A DNA stretch of 7,281 nucleotides from UMGS363 sp051881775 (GCA_051881775.1 JBJEQN010000101.1:1-7281); one strand, 5' to 3'. Counted from the first letter of the stretch, positions 1 through 7,058 are shown. Program-made: numbers and translations. Notes: generated by a model from the letters alone, not told the origin.

Positions 1-57
1 ACGTAAAATTTAAATAAACAATTACAAAATCGGCATAAATACATAACAAAACATATC

Positions 58-81
58 AATTTTGTAGGACATTACAAAATT
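58..81. repeat. Perfect 9-bp inverted repeat upstream of the metN promoter
   Basis: AATTTTGTA (58-66) and TACAAAATT (73-81) are exact reverse complements separated by 6 bases. The symmetry and position, about 40 bases upstream of the -35 box, fit a dimeric regulator site. No T-run follows on the plus strand, so it does not look like an intrinsic terminator for an upstream gene. The right arm lies within ATTACAAAAT (71-80), which also occurs at 21-30, giving a direct repeat at 50-bp distance. The region is very AT-rich, so chance is possible and the operator role is inference. Confidence 0.4.
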
Positions 82-120
82 AAGGCAGGAGAGTGTACTT
101 AATTTTACATATTAAACCTA

Positions 121-149
121 TTGACAAAGTATGATTAATAGGATATACT
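121..149 (+). promoter_or_regulatory. Sigma-A promoter of the met/cys transport operon
   Basis: The -35 box TTGACA (121-126) matches consensus exactly. A 17-bp spacer leads to the -10 box TATACT (144-149). Transcription would start near 156, leaving a leader of under 60 bases before metN. That is too short for a SAM riboswitch or T-box. Two inverted repeats overlay the promoter: CCTATT (117-122) with AATAGG (137-142), and AAGTAT (127-132) with ATACTT (145-150). Either could be an operator, though AT-rich sequence makes such short arms common. Confidence 0.8.
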
Positions 150-213
150 TAGTCACATAACAAAGACAGGTAACAACCAACAAAACGGAATCTTTATTCG
201 GGAAGTGATTATA

Positions 214-1197
214 ATGATAGAAATAAAAGGTCTTTCCAAGGTCTATTCCTCATCGGGAAAGGACGTTGTGGCGCTGAAAGATATAAATTTGACCATAAAT
301 GACGGAGAGATCTTCGGTATAATCGGACTTTCCGGCGCAGGCAAAAGCACCCTTGTACGATGTATCAACTACCTTGAGAAGCCGACCTCCGGAGAGGTGC
401 TTATAGACGGCAAAAATCTCGGCACTCTTTCCAAAAAGGAGCTTCTTAAAACAAGGCAGAACATCGGAATGATATTCCAGAGCTTTAATCTCCTTTCCCA
501 GAGAAACGTTATAAAAAATATCTGCTACCCCCTTGAAATTGCAGGAGTTCCCAAAAAGGACGCAGTAAAACGTGCTGAGGAGCTGCTGGAGCTTGTTGGT
601 CTTTCCGACAAGGCGAAGGCTTATCCCTCGCAGCTTTCGGGCGGTCAGAAACAGAGAGCCGCCATTGCAAGAGCCCTTGCCGCAGAAACAAAATATCTTC
701 TCTGCGACGAAGCCACAAGCGCCCTTGACCCCGACACCACACGCTCCATTCTTGAACTTATGAAGAAAATAAACAAGACAATGGGCGTTACAATTGTCGT
801 CATAACTCACGAAATGAAGGTGATCGACAGCATTTGCGACAGGGTAGCGGTGCTTGACAACAGCACAGTCGCCGAAATGGGCGATGTAAGAGAGATATTT
901 TCCAACCCCAAGTCTGATATTGCGAAAAAACTGGTTCTTCCCGAGCGCAAGACCGTTGACGAGGTTTCGGAGGGAAAGGGCATAAGGATAGTTTTCAACG
1001 GCGAAAGCTCCGGAAAGCCTGTTATAGCAAATCTTATATTTGAATGCGGAACGGCGGTGAATATTACCTACGCCGACACAAAGGAGCTTGACGGAAAGGC
1101 TTACGGACAGATGATAATAAGAGTTCCCGATGAAAGCGCAGACAGGGTAAAGGCTTACCTTGAGAAAAACGGAATGGAATTTTCGGAAATCGAGTGA
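214..1197 (+). CDS. metN: Methionine ABC transporter ATP-binding protein MetN
   Basis: This is the cytoplasmic ATPase of the MetNIQ importer, which hydrolyses ATP to drive methionine uptake through MetI. The 327-aa product has Walker A GLSGAGKST (38-46), Q-loop Gln89, signature LSGGQ (141-145), Walker B Asp165-Glu166, D-loop SALD (169-172) and switch His199. Residues from about 255 to the end match the NIL domain found on MetN proteins, which in E. coli MetN binds methionine and gives trans-inhibition; that role is inferred here. ATG 214 is chosen over the in-frame GTG at 205 because GGAAGTGAT (201-209), close to the anti-Shine-Dalgarno complement, contains that GTG and is well spaced for 214. 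It is first in the operon, directly followed by metI. Confidence 0.96.
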   Translation: MIEIKGLSKVYSSSGKDVVALKDINLTINDGEIFGIIGLSGAGKSTLVRCINYLEKPTSGEVLIDGKNLGTLSKKELLKTRQNIGMIFQSFNLLSQRNVIKNICYPLEIAGVPKKDAVKRAEELLELVGLSDKAKAYPSQLSGGQKQRAAIARALAAETKYLLCDEATSALDPDTTRSILELMKKINKTMGVTIVVITHEMKVIDSICDRVAVLDNSTVAEMGDVREIFSNPKSDIAKKLVLPERKTVDEVSEGKGIRIVFNGESSGKPVIANLIFECGTAVNITYADTKELDGKAYGQMIIRVPDESADRVKAYLEKNGMEFSEIE

Positions 1198-1211
1198 AAG
1201 GAGAGGTAAAA

Positions 1212-1889
1212 ATGTCCGATATACTGGTTCAGCTTTGGAACAAGGGTATCCTTCAGCTTGGAATATGGGAAACGGTGTATATGACCTTTATTTCTGCGGC
1301 TTTTGCCTATCTTTTCGGTCTGCCGCTGGGTATTATCCTGAGCATAACGGATAAGGACGGCATTTGTCCCGTGGCTTGGGTCAACAAGATACTTGGAGTA
1401 ATTGTAAACGTGTTCAGAAGCATACCTTTTGTCATTCTTATGGTGGCAATGCTGCCTGCGGCGAAGTTCATCGTCGGCACAAGCCTTGGAAACAAGGCAA
1501 TGATAGTTACCCTTGTGATAGCTGCCGTGCCTTACGTTGCAAGAATGGCAGAATCCTCAATAAAAGAGGTTGACAGAGGCGTTATCGAGGCGGCGCAGGC
1601 AATGGGTACGCCTTCGTTTAAGATAATTTACAAGGTGCTTATCCCCGAAGCGAAGCCCTCGCTTATTGTGGGTGCGGTCATTTCACTTGTTACCATACTT
1701 GGTTACTCGGCGATGGCGGCAACTATCGGCGGCGGCGGACTTGGAATGATAGCCATTACCTACGGCTACCAGCGCTTCAATAACGATGTGATATGGATAT
1801 GCGTTCTTCTGACGGTAATAATCGTTCAGCTTATCCAGGAGTTTGGAATGTTTATTGCAAGGAAGACGGATAAACGTATAAACAAGTAA
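1212..1889 (+). CDS. metI: Methionine ABC transporter permease MetI
   Basis: This is the membrane subunit that forms the methionine channel and docks with MetN. The 225-aa product is at the usual family length and mostly hydrophobic, with about five membrane segments. The cytoplasmic coupling loop carries the EAA motif EAAQAMG (126-132), followed by a P-E-A stretch typical of binding-protein-dependent permeases. A glycine-rich GGGGLG segment follows near residue 175, as is common in MetI. The start is placed at ATG 1212, behind AAAGGAGAGG (1197-1206), rather than at an in-frame GTG at 1194 that overlaps the metN stop and precedes the ribosome binding site. The 14-base gap to metN indicates co-transcription. 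Confidence 0.95.
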   Translation: MSDILVQLWNKGILQLGIWETVYMTFISAAFAYLFGLPLGIILSITDKDGICPVAWVNKILGVIVNVFRSIPFVILMVAMLPAAKFIVGTSLGNKAMIVTLVIAAVPYVARMAESSIKEVDRGVIEAAQAMGTPSFKIIYKVLIPEAKPSLIVGAVISLVTILGYSAMAATIGGGGLGMIAITYGYQRFNNDVIWICVLLTVIIVQLIQEFGMFIARKTDKRINK

Positions 1890-1909
1890 AAACAGGGAGG
1901 AAAGAATTT

Positions 1910-1981
1910 ATGAATGCTTTATTCGTAAATCTTCTGAGAGAGAATTTCCGATCGGGGCGAATGCGATGTACAACTTTTTGA
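1910..1981 (+). CDS. Possible 23-aa small ORF between metI and metQ
   Basis: An ATG at 1910 is preceded by AGGGAGG (1894-1900) with a 9-base gap, as good a ribosome binding site as those of the neighbouring genes. The frame runs 23 codons to TGA at 1979-1981. The peptide begins MNALFVNLL and ends RMRCTTF; it has a hydrophobic start and a basic Arg-rich second half. I recognise no family. It has no run of Met or Cys codons, so it is not an obvious attenuation leader. It lies in the only loose gap of the operon (140 bases), so it could be a small protein, a translated spacer affecting metQ expression, or the remnant of a degraded gene. Chance is a serious alternative. Confidence 0.25.
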   Translation: MNALFVNLLRENFRSGRMRCTTF

Positions 1982-2029
1982 TACGAACATTGACCCGATA
2001 AAAACATATTATATAAGGAGTAATTTAAA

Positions 2030-2950
2030 ATGAAAAAGATAACAAATGCTATTCTCGCACTTTCACTTGCTTCACTTTCCCTTGCAGGCTGCAATTCCGC
2101 TGAAACAAAGACGGAGGACACCTCCGCAGCAGAAACAACAACAGCTGCAGATACAAGCGCTGCTGCCGAAGCTGATACAGAGGCTGAAACAGAAGCCGCT
2201 TCCGAGGAAGACAAGGTAATAAAGGTAGGTGCGACTTCCACACCTCACGGCGAAGTTCTTGAATTTGTGAAGGACGCTCTTGCAGAACAGGGCTACGACC
2301 TGCAGATAACCATTTACGACGATTACGTTCTCCCCAACAAGGCTGTTGCAGACGGTGAGCTTGACGCAAACTACTTCCAGCACAGACCTTATCTTGACAG
2401 CTTCAACGCTGCAAACGGCACGGACATCGTTTCCGCTGCGCTTATCCACTATGAGCCTTTCGGACTTTACGGCAACGGCGTTGCAAGCGTTTCCGAAGTT
2501 CCCGAGGGTGCAAATATCGTTATCCCTGCCGACGACAGCAACGAAACAAGAGCCCTGCTCCTTCTCTGGCAGGAAGGTCTTATTGATCTCCCCGAGGGTT
2601 CAAATGCTGCGGACGGCGTAACTACACTTGACATTACCGACGATCACGGTTATAATATTACTGCGGTTCAGGCTGATACGGTCGCTGCCCAGTTTGCAAA
2701 CAGCGATGCAGGCTCTCTTGCAGTCATCAACGGAAACTACGCTCTTGCTGCAGGTCTTGACATCAACAGCGCAATTGCTGTGGAGGACGCTTCCGGCGAC
2801 GCAGCCCAGACCTATGCAAATATTATTGCCGTAAGAAACGGCGATGAGAACAGTGCTAAGATACAGGCTCTTATAAATGCATTAAAAACCGACGATGTAA
2901 GAAAATTCATTGAGGAAAAGTATAACGGAGCAGTTGTAGCACTCTTCTGA
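2030..2950 (+). CDS. metQ: Methionine-binding lipoprotein MetQ (NlpA family)
   Basis: This is the extracellular, membrane-anchored binding protein that delivers methionine to MetI/MetN. The 306-aa precursor has a lipoprotein signal peptide ending in L-A-G-C with lipidated Cys21. An acidic Ala/Thr/Glu-rich tether follows (about 22-61) and would hold the binding domain off the membrane. The NlpA domain starts near residue 63 (KVIKVGAT) and carries family hallmarks: the YDDYVLPN stretch (96-103) and NYFQHRPYL (114-122). Ligand chemistry (L- or D-Met) cannot be read directly; methionine is inferred from the family and the metNI neighbours. AAGGAG (2015-2020) supports ATG 2030. The 140-base gap from metI is unusual in this otherwise packed operon. 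Confidence 0.94.
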   Translation: MKKITNAILALSLASLSLAGCNSAETKTEDTSAAETTTAADTSAAAEADTEAETEAASEEDKVIKVGATSTPHGEVLEFVKDALAEQGYDLQITIYDDYVLPNKAVADGELDANYFQHRPYLDSFNAANGTDIVSAALIHYEPFGLYGNGVASVSEVPEGANIVIPADDSNETRALLLLWQEGLIDLPEGSNAADGVTTLDITDDHGYNITAVQADTVAAQFANSDAGSLAVINGNYALAAGLDINSAIAVEDASGDAAQTYANIIAVRNGDENSAKIQALINALKTDDVRKFIEEKYNGAVVALF

Positions 2951-2964
2951 TTTCGGAGGAATAT

Positions 2965-3618
2965 ATGGACTGGTCATTCATCACGCGATACTCTCCGCTT
3001 TACGTTAAAGCGGCGGTCCTGACGCTGACTATCGGCGCCGTGGGGATCGTTCTTGCAGCCGTTGTAGGCTTGCTGTGTGCATTTGCCAAATACTACAGGG
3101 TACCTGTGTTTCGGCAGATAGCGGCAGCCTACACGGAGCTTTCAAGAAACACTCCGCTTATCGTTCAGCTGTTTTTCCTTTACTTCGGTCTGCCGAAGGC
3201 GGGGATAGTGCTGTCGTCGGAGGCGTGCGGAATAATCGGTCTGGCATTTTTAGGCGGAAGCTATATGTCCGAATCCTTTTTGAGCGGTCTTGAGTCCGTT
3301 AAAAAGGGTCAGATAGAATCCGCAGAAAGTCTGGGGCTGAACGGACGGCAGGTAATGCGCTATGTGGTTTTCCCTCAGGCTGCGGCGGTATCGCTGCCGG
3401 CGGTGGGCGCAAACGTTATCTTCCTGCTTAAGGAAACAAGCGTGTTCAGCGCAGTTTCTCTTGCAGACCTGATGTATGTGGCAAAGGATCTTATCGGAAT
3501 GTATTACAACACCGAGGAAGCCCTCACAATGCTTGTTGTTGCATATCTGATAATAATTTTGCCCGTGTCGCTGATATTCTCCTTTGCAGAAAGGAGGATG
3601 CGCCGTGCAGGGGTATGA
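2965..3618 (+). CDS. Polar amino acid (likely cysteine/cystine) ABC transporter permease 1
   Basis: This is a HisM/GlnP-type permease, one of two membrane subunits of the second importer. The 217-aa product is near family length with about five membrane segments. It carries the family motif RNTP (61-64) followed by LIVQLFFLYFGLP, and the EAA-type coupling loop ESAESLG (118-124) ahead of a YVVFPQA segment. The start at ATG 2965 follows GGAGGA (2955-2960) only 14 bases after the metQ stop, so it is almost certainly transcribed with the met genes. Its last 14 bases overlap the next permease. The substrate assignment is inferred from the binding protein at 5056-5928. Confidence 0.9.
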   Translation: MDWSFITRYSPLYVKAAVLTLTIGAVGIVLAAVVGLLCAFAKYYRVPVFRQIAAAYTELSRNTPLIVQLFFLYFGLPKAGIVLSSEACGIIGLAFLGGSYMSESFLSGLESVKKGQIESAESLGLNGRQVMRYVVFPQAAAVSLPAVGANVIFLLKETSVFSAVSLADLMYVAKDLIGMYYNTEEALTMLVVAYLIIILPVSLIFSFAERRMRRAGV

Positions 3619-4279
3619 AGTCCTTTTTCAGGGAAACAATTTTTTTAGGCTTTTGGGAGGTCTTTGGGTAACTATCCGAATCTCCCTTATATCAATTGCT
3701 CTTTCGCTTGTTCTGGGAATTTTCCTCGGAGCGGCAATGAGAATGAAGAACAAGGCTGTACGGGCGGTTTGCAGATTCTACCTTGAATTTGTAAGGATAA
3801 TGCCCCAGCTTGTGCTTCTGTTCATCGTATTTTTCGGCATAGTAAAGGCAACGGGGCTTAACCTCAGCGGCGAGGTCTCGGCGGTCATAGTGTTCACCGT
3901 CTGGGGAACGGCGGAAACGGGCGACCTTGTAAGAGGCGCTTTCGATTCCGTTCCCAAGCACCAGTACGAATCCGCTCAGGCGCTTGGTCTTGACAGATTC
4001 GGTGTTTACCGCTATGTTATTCTCCCTCAGGCAGTAAGGATACTTATTCCTAACCTTATAAATCTTTCAACAAGAATGATAAAAACAACGGCTTTTGTTT
4101 CGCTTATCGGCGTTACGGAGGTGCTGAAGGTCGGCAAGCAGATAATCGACGCCAACCGTTATGACGCTCCCGACGCTGCGCTGTGGGTGTACGGAGCAAT
4201 ATTCTTTATGTATTTTATCATATGTTTTCCGCTTTCACTGTTTTCAAGAAAGCTGGCGAAGAAATATAAGCAGAATTAA
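3605..4279 (+). CDS. Polar amino acid (likely cysteine/cystine) ABC transporter permease 2
   Basis: This is the partner permease, also HisM/GlnP type; the two presumably form a heterodimer. The 224-aa product shows the loop VRIMPQLVLLF (63-73), in the position of RNTP in permease 1, and a coupling loop ESAQALG (122-128) followed by YVILPQA. The start is placed at GTG 3605, because AAAGGAGG (3590-3597) sits 7 bases ahead of it. An in-frame TTG at 3584 lies before that ribosome binding site and would add seven unlikely residues. It overlaps the 3' end of permease 1 by 14 bases, which suggests translational coupling and equal subunit production. Confidence 0.9.
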   Translation: MQGYEVLFQGNNFFRLLGGLWVTIRISLISIALSLVLGIFLGAAMRMKNKAVRAVCRFYLEFVRIMPQLVLLFIVFFGIVKATGLNLSGEVSAVIVFTVWGTAETGDLVRGAFDSVPKHQYESAQALGLDRFGVYRYVILPQAVRILIPNLINLSTRMIKTTAFVSLIGVTEVLKVGKQIIDANRYDAPDAALWVYGAIFFMYFIICFPLSLFSRKLAKKYKQN

Positions 4280-4291
4280 GGAGTAAGAGCT

Positions 4292-5035
4292 ATGTCTGAA
4301 AATGTTATTGAAGTAAGTCATTTACATAAACAATTCGGGGATAACGTTATCCTCGACGATCTGTCCCTCAGCGTAAACAAGGGCGAGGTCGTGGTGCTGA
4401 TAGGTCCGTCCGGCTGCGGAAAAAGTACGCTGCTGCGCTGCCTTAACGGTCTTGAACCAATACAGGGCGGAACGGTGAGCCTTCACGGCGAGCCTGTGGA
4501 ATACGGCAAAAGCAGCCTTACAAAGATACGTCAGAAAATAGGGATGGTGTTCCAGAATTACGACCTGTTCCCACATATGACGGTCATGGATAATATCCTG
4601 CTTGCCCCCTTGAAGGTGCAAAAACGCAGCAAGGACGAGGCAAGAGCCGAAGCGCTGACCCTGCTTGAAAGAGTGGGACTTAAAGAAAAGGCTGACGCTT
4701 ACCCCTCGGAGCTTTCCGGCGGTCAGAAGCAGCGTGTTGCAATAGTGCGCAGCCTTATTATCCACCCCGACATCATTCTTCTTGACGAAATAACGGCGGC
4801 GCTTGACCCGGAAATGGTGCATGAGGTGCTGAACGTTGTGCTTGACCTTGCAAAAAGCGGCACGACTATGATGATAGTGACCCACGAAATGGCGTTTGCC
4901 GAAGCTGCGGCGGACAGAATAATCTTTCTTGACGGCGGAAGTATCGTTGAAGAGGGTGAACCTCACGAATTTTTCCGCTGCCCGAAAACGGAGCGTGCGC
5001 AGCGCTTCTTAAAAACATTTACATATTCGGAATAA
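4292..5035 (+). CDS. Polar amino acid (likely cysteine/cystine) ABC transporter ATP-binding protein
   Basis: This is the GlnQ/HisP-type ATPase of the second importer. The 247-aa protein is at standard length with no C-terminal regulatory extension, unlike MetN. It has Walker A GPSGCGKST (38-46), Q-loop Gln88, signature LSGGQ (141-145), Walker B Asp165-Glu166, D-loop AALD (169-172) and switch His198. The residue after the catalytic Glu is Ile (DEITAALDP) where most of the family has Pro (DEPTSALDP). The catalytic residues are intact, so activity is expected. AAGGAG (4278-4283) overlaps the TAA stop of permease 2 and lies 8 bases before ATG 4292, consistent with one operon. Confidence 0.94.
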   Translation: MSENVIEVSHLHKQFGDNVILDDLSLSVNKGEVVVLIGPSGCGKSTLLRCLNGLEPIQGGTVSLHGEPVEYGKSSLTKIRQKIGMVFQNYDLFPHMTVMDNILLAPLKVQKRSKDEARAEALTLLERVGLKEKADAYPSELSGGQKQRVAIVRSLIIHPDIILLDEITAALDPEMVHEVLNVVLDLAKSGTTMMIVTHEMAFAEAAADRIIFLDGGSIVEEGEPHEFFRCPKTERAQRFLKTFTYSE

Positions 5036-5055
5036 AGCATTAGGAGGACTTTGTT

Positions 5056-5928
5056 ATGAAATTTTTAAGCATCAAAAAGATAATTGCGGCAATTTCGGCG
5101 GCTGCGGTCGCTCTTTCCCTTGCGGCTTGCTCCGGTTCGGATAATAAGGGCAGCGCAGACGCAGAAAGCGACAAGCTTTACCGCACGGTCGACGAGATAA
5201 AGGAGTCGGGCAAGATAGACATCGGCGTTTTCTCCGATAAAAATCCTTTCGGCTACGTTGACAACAACGGCGAATATCAGGGCTATGACGTTTACTTTGC
5301 AAAGAGAATTGCGGCAGACCTTGGCGTTGAGCTGAACCTTGTTTCCGTTGAAGCGGCAAACAGAGTTGAGTATCTTACAACAGGCAAGGTGGATATTATC
5401 CTTGCAAACTTCACGGTAACGGCTGAAAGAGCGGAAAAGGTGGATTTTGCGCTTCCCTATATGAAGGTCGCACTGGGCGTTGTTTCTCCCGACAGCGCAG
5501 TTATCACTTCCGCCGATGACCTTTCGGGAAAGAAGCTCATTGTTGTAAAGGGTACCACGGCAGAGCAGTTCTTCACCGAAAATTACCCCGATACGGAGCT
5601 TGTAAAGTTTGACGAGTACAACGAAGCATATTCCGCACTTCAGGACGGCAGAGGCGACGCATTCTCCACCGATAATACCGAAGTTCTTGCCTGGGCAATG
5701 CAGAATCCCGGCTTTACTGTGGGCATTGAATCTCTCGGCAGCCTTGACACTATTGCTCCTGCGGTAACAAAGGGCAACGAGAGCCTGCTGAACTGGCTCA
5801 ACGATGAGATAAAGGGTCTTGCAGGGGAGCAGTTCTTCCACGCAGACTATGACGCAACACTTGCACAGGTCTACGGCGATACCGTTGACAAGGAAAACCT
5901 TGTAGTCGAAGGCGGCGTTGTTGAATAA
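5056..5928 (+). CDS. Cysteine/cystine-type ABC transporter substrate-binding lipoprotein (CjaA-like)
   Basis: This is the surface-anchored binding protein of the second importer, in the SBP_bac_3 family. The 290-aa precursor has a signal peptide with lipobox L-A-A-C (Cys25), then a short Ser/Asp/Lys linker and the binding domain from about residue 40. Stretches such as GYVDNNGEYQGYDVYFAKR (66-84), VEAANRVEYL (98-107) and VDFALPYMKVALGV (129-142) are very like Campylobacter CjaA, known as a cysteine-binding protein; the comparison is from memory. Arg125 in TAER is the expected carboxylate ligand and Asp206 in STDNT the expected amino-group ligand of this fold. TAGGAGG (5041-5047) supports ATG 5056. 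It is the last gene before the terminator. Other polar amino acids cannot be excluded. Confidence 0.87.
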   Translation: MKFLSIKKIIAAISAAAVALSLAACSGSDNKGSADAESDKLYRTVDEIKESGKIDIGVFSDKNPFGYVDNNGEYQGYDVYFAKRIAADLGVELNLVSVEAANRVEYLTTGKVDIILANFTVTAERAEKVDFALPYMKVALGVVSPDSAVITSADDLSGKKLIVVKGTTAEQFFTENYPDTELVKFDEYNEAYSALQDGRGDAFSTDNTEVLAWAMQNPGFTVGIESLGSLDTIAPAVTKGNESLLNWLNDEIKGLAGEQFFHADYDATLAQVYGDTVDKENLVVEGGVVE

Positions 5929-5950
5929 TCTTCAAGATTAGTATAAAACG

Positions 5951-5990
5951 GCGGCAGAACGCATTGGTGGTGCGTCCTGCCGCTTTGCTT
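5951..5990 (+). terminator. Intrinsic terminator of the met/cys operon
   Basis: A 13-bp stem is formed by 5951-5963 and 5971-5983 (GCGGCAG.ACGCA against TGCGT.CTGCCGC) with one A-C mismatch and a 7-base loop TTGGTGG. It is followed by TTTGCTTT. It starts 22 bases after the binding-protein stop codon, so it ends the operon before the fba promoter. The A-run on the 5' side could make it weakly bidirectional, but no convergent gene is visible. Confidence 0.88.
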
Positions 5991-6020
5991 TCGTGATATG
6001 ACCCTTTTTTACAAAAATAC

Positions 6021-6049
6021 TTGCTTTTTTCTGCGGTATGCGGTATAAT
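6021..6049 (+). promoter_or_regulatory. Promoter of fba with tandem 7-bp repeat
   Basis: A perfect -10 box TATAAT (6044-6049) lies 17 bases after TTGCTT (6021-6026), which matches the first three bases of the -35 consensus. Transcription would start near 6056. The spacer holds two head-to-tail copies of TGCGGTA (6032-6038 and 6039-6045), the second running into the -10 box. This could be a regulator site or chance. Confidence 0.75.
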
Positions 6050-6066
6050 AAATATGTTAATCAAAT

Positions 6067-6083
6067 ATGGGAGTATCTCCCGT
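6067..6083 (+). promoter_or_regulatory. 5' UTR hairpin before the fba ribosome binding site
   Basis: GGGAG (6069-6073) and CTCCC (6077-6081) form a perfect 5-bp stem with loop TAT, extendable by a T-G and an A-T pair. It ends just before the fba ribosome binding site AAAGGA (6085-6090) and near the expected 5' end of the mRNA. It resembles 5' stem-loops that stabilise transcripts; the role is inference. Confidence 0.4.
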
Positions 6084-6100
6084 GAAAGGATGTTTATATT

Positions 6101-6970
6101 ATGTCAAGACTCGTTTCCGCAAAAGAAATGCTGAACAAGGCCCGTGACGGCAAGTATGCAGTAGGTCAGTTCAACATCAACAACCTTGAATGGACAAAGT
6201 CTATTCTTCTTACCGCTCAGGAGCTCAAGTCCCCTGTTATCCTCGGTGTTTCCGAAGGCGCAGGCAAGTATATGTGCGGCTACAAGACCGTTGTAGGCAT
6301 GGTTGAGGGTATGATGGAAGAACTTAACATCACAGTTCCCGTTGCACTTCACCTTGACCACGGCTCTTTCGAGGGCGCAAAGGCTTGCATCAACGCAGGC
6401 TTCTCTTCTATCATGTTCGACGGCTCACACTATCCCATCGAAGAAAACATTGCAAAGACAACTGCTCTTGTAAACGCTTGCGACGTTCTCGGTCTTTCTC
6501 TTGAAGCTGAAGTTGGTTCTATCGGCGGCGAAGAAGACGGCGTTGTAGGTATGGGCGAATGTGCAGACCCCAACGAGTGCAAGCAGATCGCAGATCTTGG
6601 CGTAACAATGCTCGCTGCAGGCATCGGCAACATCCACGGTAAATATCCCGCAAACTGGGCAGGTCTTTCCTTTGAAACACTTGCAGCTGTTAAGGAAAAG
6701 GTTGGCGATATGCCTCTCGTTCTCCACGGCGGCACAGGTATTCCTGCTGACATGATCAAGAAGGCAATTTCTCTCGGCGTTGCAAAGATCAACGTTAACA
6801 CAGAGTGCCAGCTTGCATTCCAGGAAGCTACAAGAAAGTATATCGAAGAAGGCAAGGATCAGCAGGGCAAGGGCTTCGACCCCAGAAAGCTCCTCGCTCC
6901 CGGCGCTGAAGCTATCAAGGCTACCGTTAAGGAAAAGATGGAACTCTTCGGTTCTGTTGGCAAGGCTTAA
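6101..6970 (+). CDS. fba: Class II fructose-bisphosphate aldolase
   Basis: This is the cytoplasmic, zinc-dependent aldolase that splits fructose 1,6-bisphosphate into dihydroxyacetone phosphate and glyceraldehyde 3-phosphate, and works in reverse in gluconeogenesis. The 289-aa protein has the class II signature LHLDHG with catalytic Asp86 and zinc ligand His87. It also has EAEVGSIGGEEDG (135-147) with Glu137, the third-region GNIHG His179, and LHGGTG with His209. The length and GGEEDG loop fit bacterial FbaA-type enzymes. Tagatose-bisphosphate aldolases (GatY/KbaY) share the fold, but no galactitol or tagatose genes are nearby. ATG 6101 follows AAAGGA (6085-6090). Codons are strongly biased (AAG, AAC, TTC), as expected of a highly expressed glycolytic gene. 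It is separate from the transport operon, with its own promoter. Confidence 0.95.
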   Translation: MSRLVSAKEMLNKARDGKYAVGQFNINNLEWTKSILLTAQELKSPVILGVSEGAGKYMCGYKTVVGMVEGMMEELNITVPVALHLDHGSFEGAKACINAGFSSIMFDGSHYPIEENIAKTTALVNACDVLGLSLEAEVGSIGGEEDGVVGMGECADPNECKQIADLGVTMLAAGIGNIHGKYPANWAGLSFETLAAVKEKVGDMPLVLHGGTGIPADMIKKAISLGVAKINVNTECQLAFQEATRKYIEEGKDQQGKGFDPRKLLAPGAEAIKATVKEKMELFGSVGKA

Positions 6971-7014
6971 GTTTTAACGGTTTAAGATTTTTTGAGGACT
7001 GCTTTTTAGGGTAC

Positions 7015-7040
7015 TACCGATAAAGAAGTATTTATCGGTA
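7015..7040. repeat. Perfect 10-bp inverted repeat downstream of fba
   Basis: TACCGATAAA (7015-7024) and TTTATCGGTA (7031-7040) are exact reverse complements around a 6-base centre. It lies 45 bases after the fba stop. No T-run follows on either strand, so it is not a standard intrinsic terminator. It may be an mRNA 3' end structure, a protein-binding site, or an insertion-related sequence. The palindrome CCGATAAA...TTTATCGG is flanked by TA on each side, which is worth noting because IS630 elements target TA, but the link is speculative. Confidence 0.55.
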
Positions 7041-7058
7041 CCGAGCCACATACTTTGC

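Noticed and set aside
90..133. Tiny frame GTG 93-130 region after GGCAGGAG
   Set aside because: It has only about 13 codons, overlaps the promoter -35 box and lies upstream of the predicted transcription start.
1..213. SAM riboswitch or T-box leader ahead of metN
   Set aside because: I see no S-box or T-box conserved elements, and the predicted leader is under 60 bases.
250..810. Long minus-strand frame opposite metN, and similar ones opposite the other genes
   Set aside because: They lie wholly inside strongly supported genes, lack clear ribosome binding sites, and show no recognisable family motifs.
1978..2012. Internal promoter for metQ (TTGATA with TATTAT)
   Set aside because: The spacing is 23 bases, and no other -35-like box sits at 16-18 bases from a good -10.
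6101..6970. Tagatose-bisphosphate aldolase instead of fba
   Set aside because: The sequence fits FbaA-type enzymes and no galactitol/tagatose genes are nearby; the family overlap is noted as residual doubt.
7015..7040. Intrinsic terminator for fba
   Set aside because: The stem is perfect, but no T-run follows on either strand. The T-run at 6988-6993 is preceded only by very weak TTAA pairing, so no convincing fba terminator is called.
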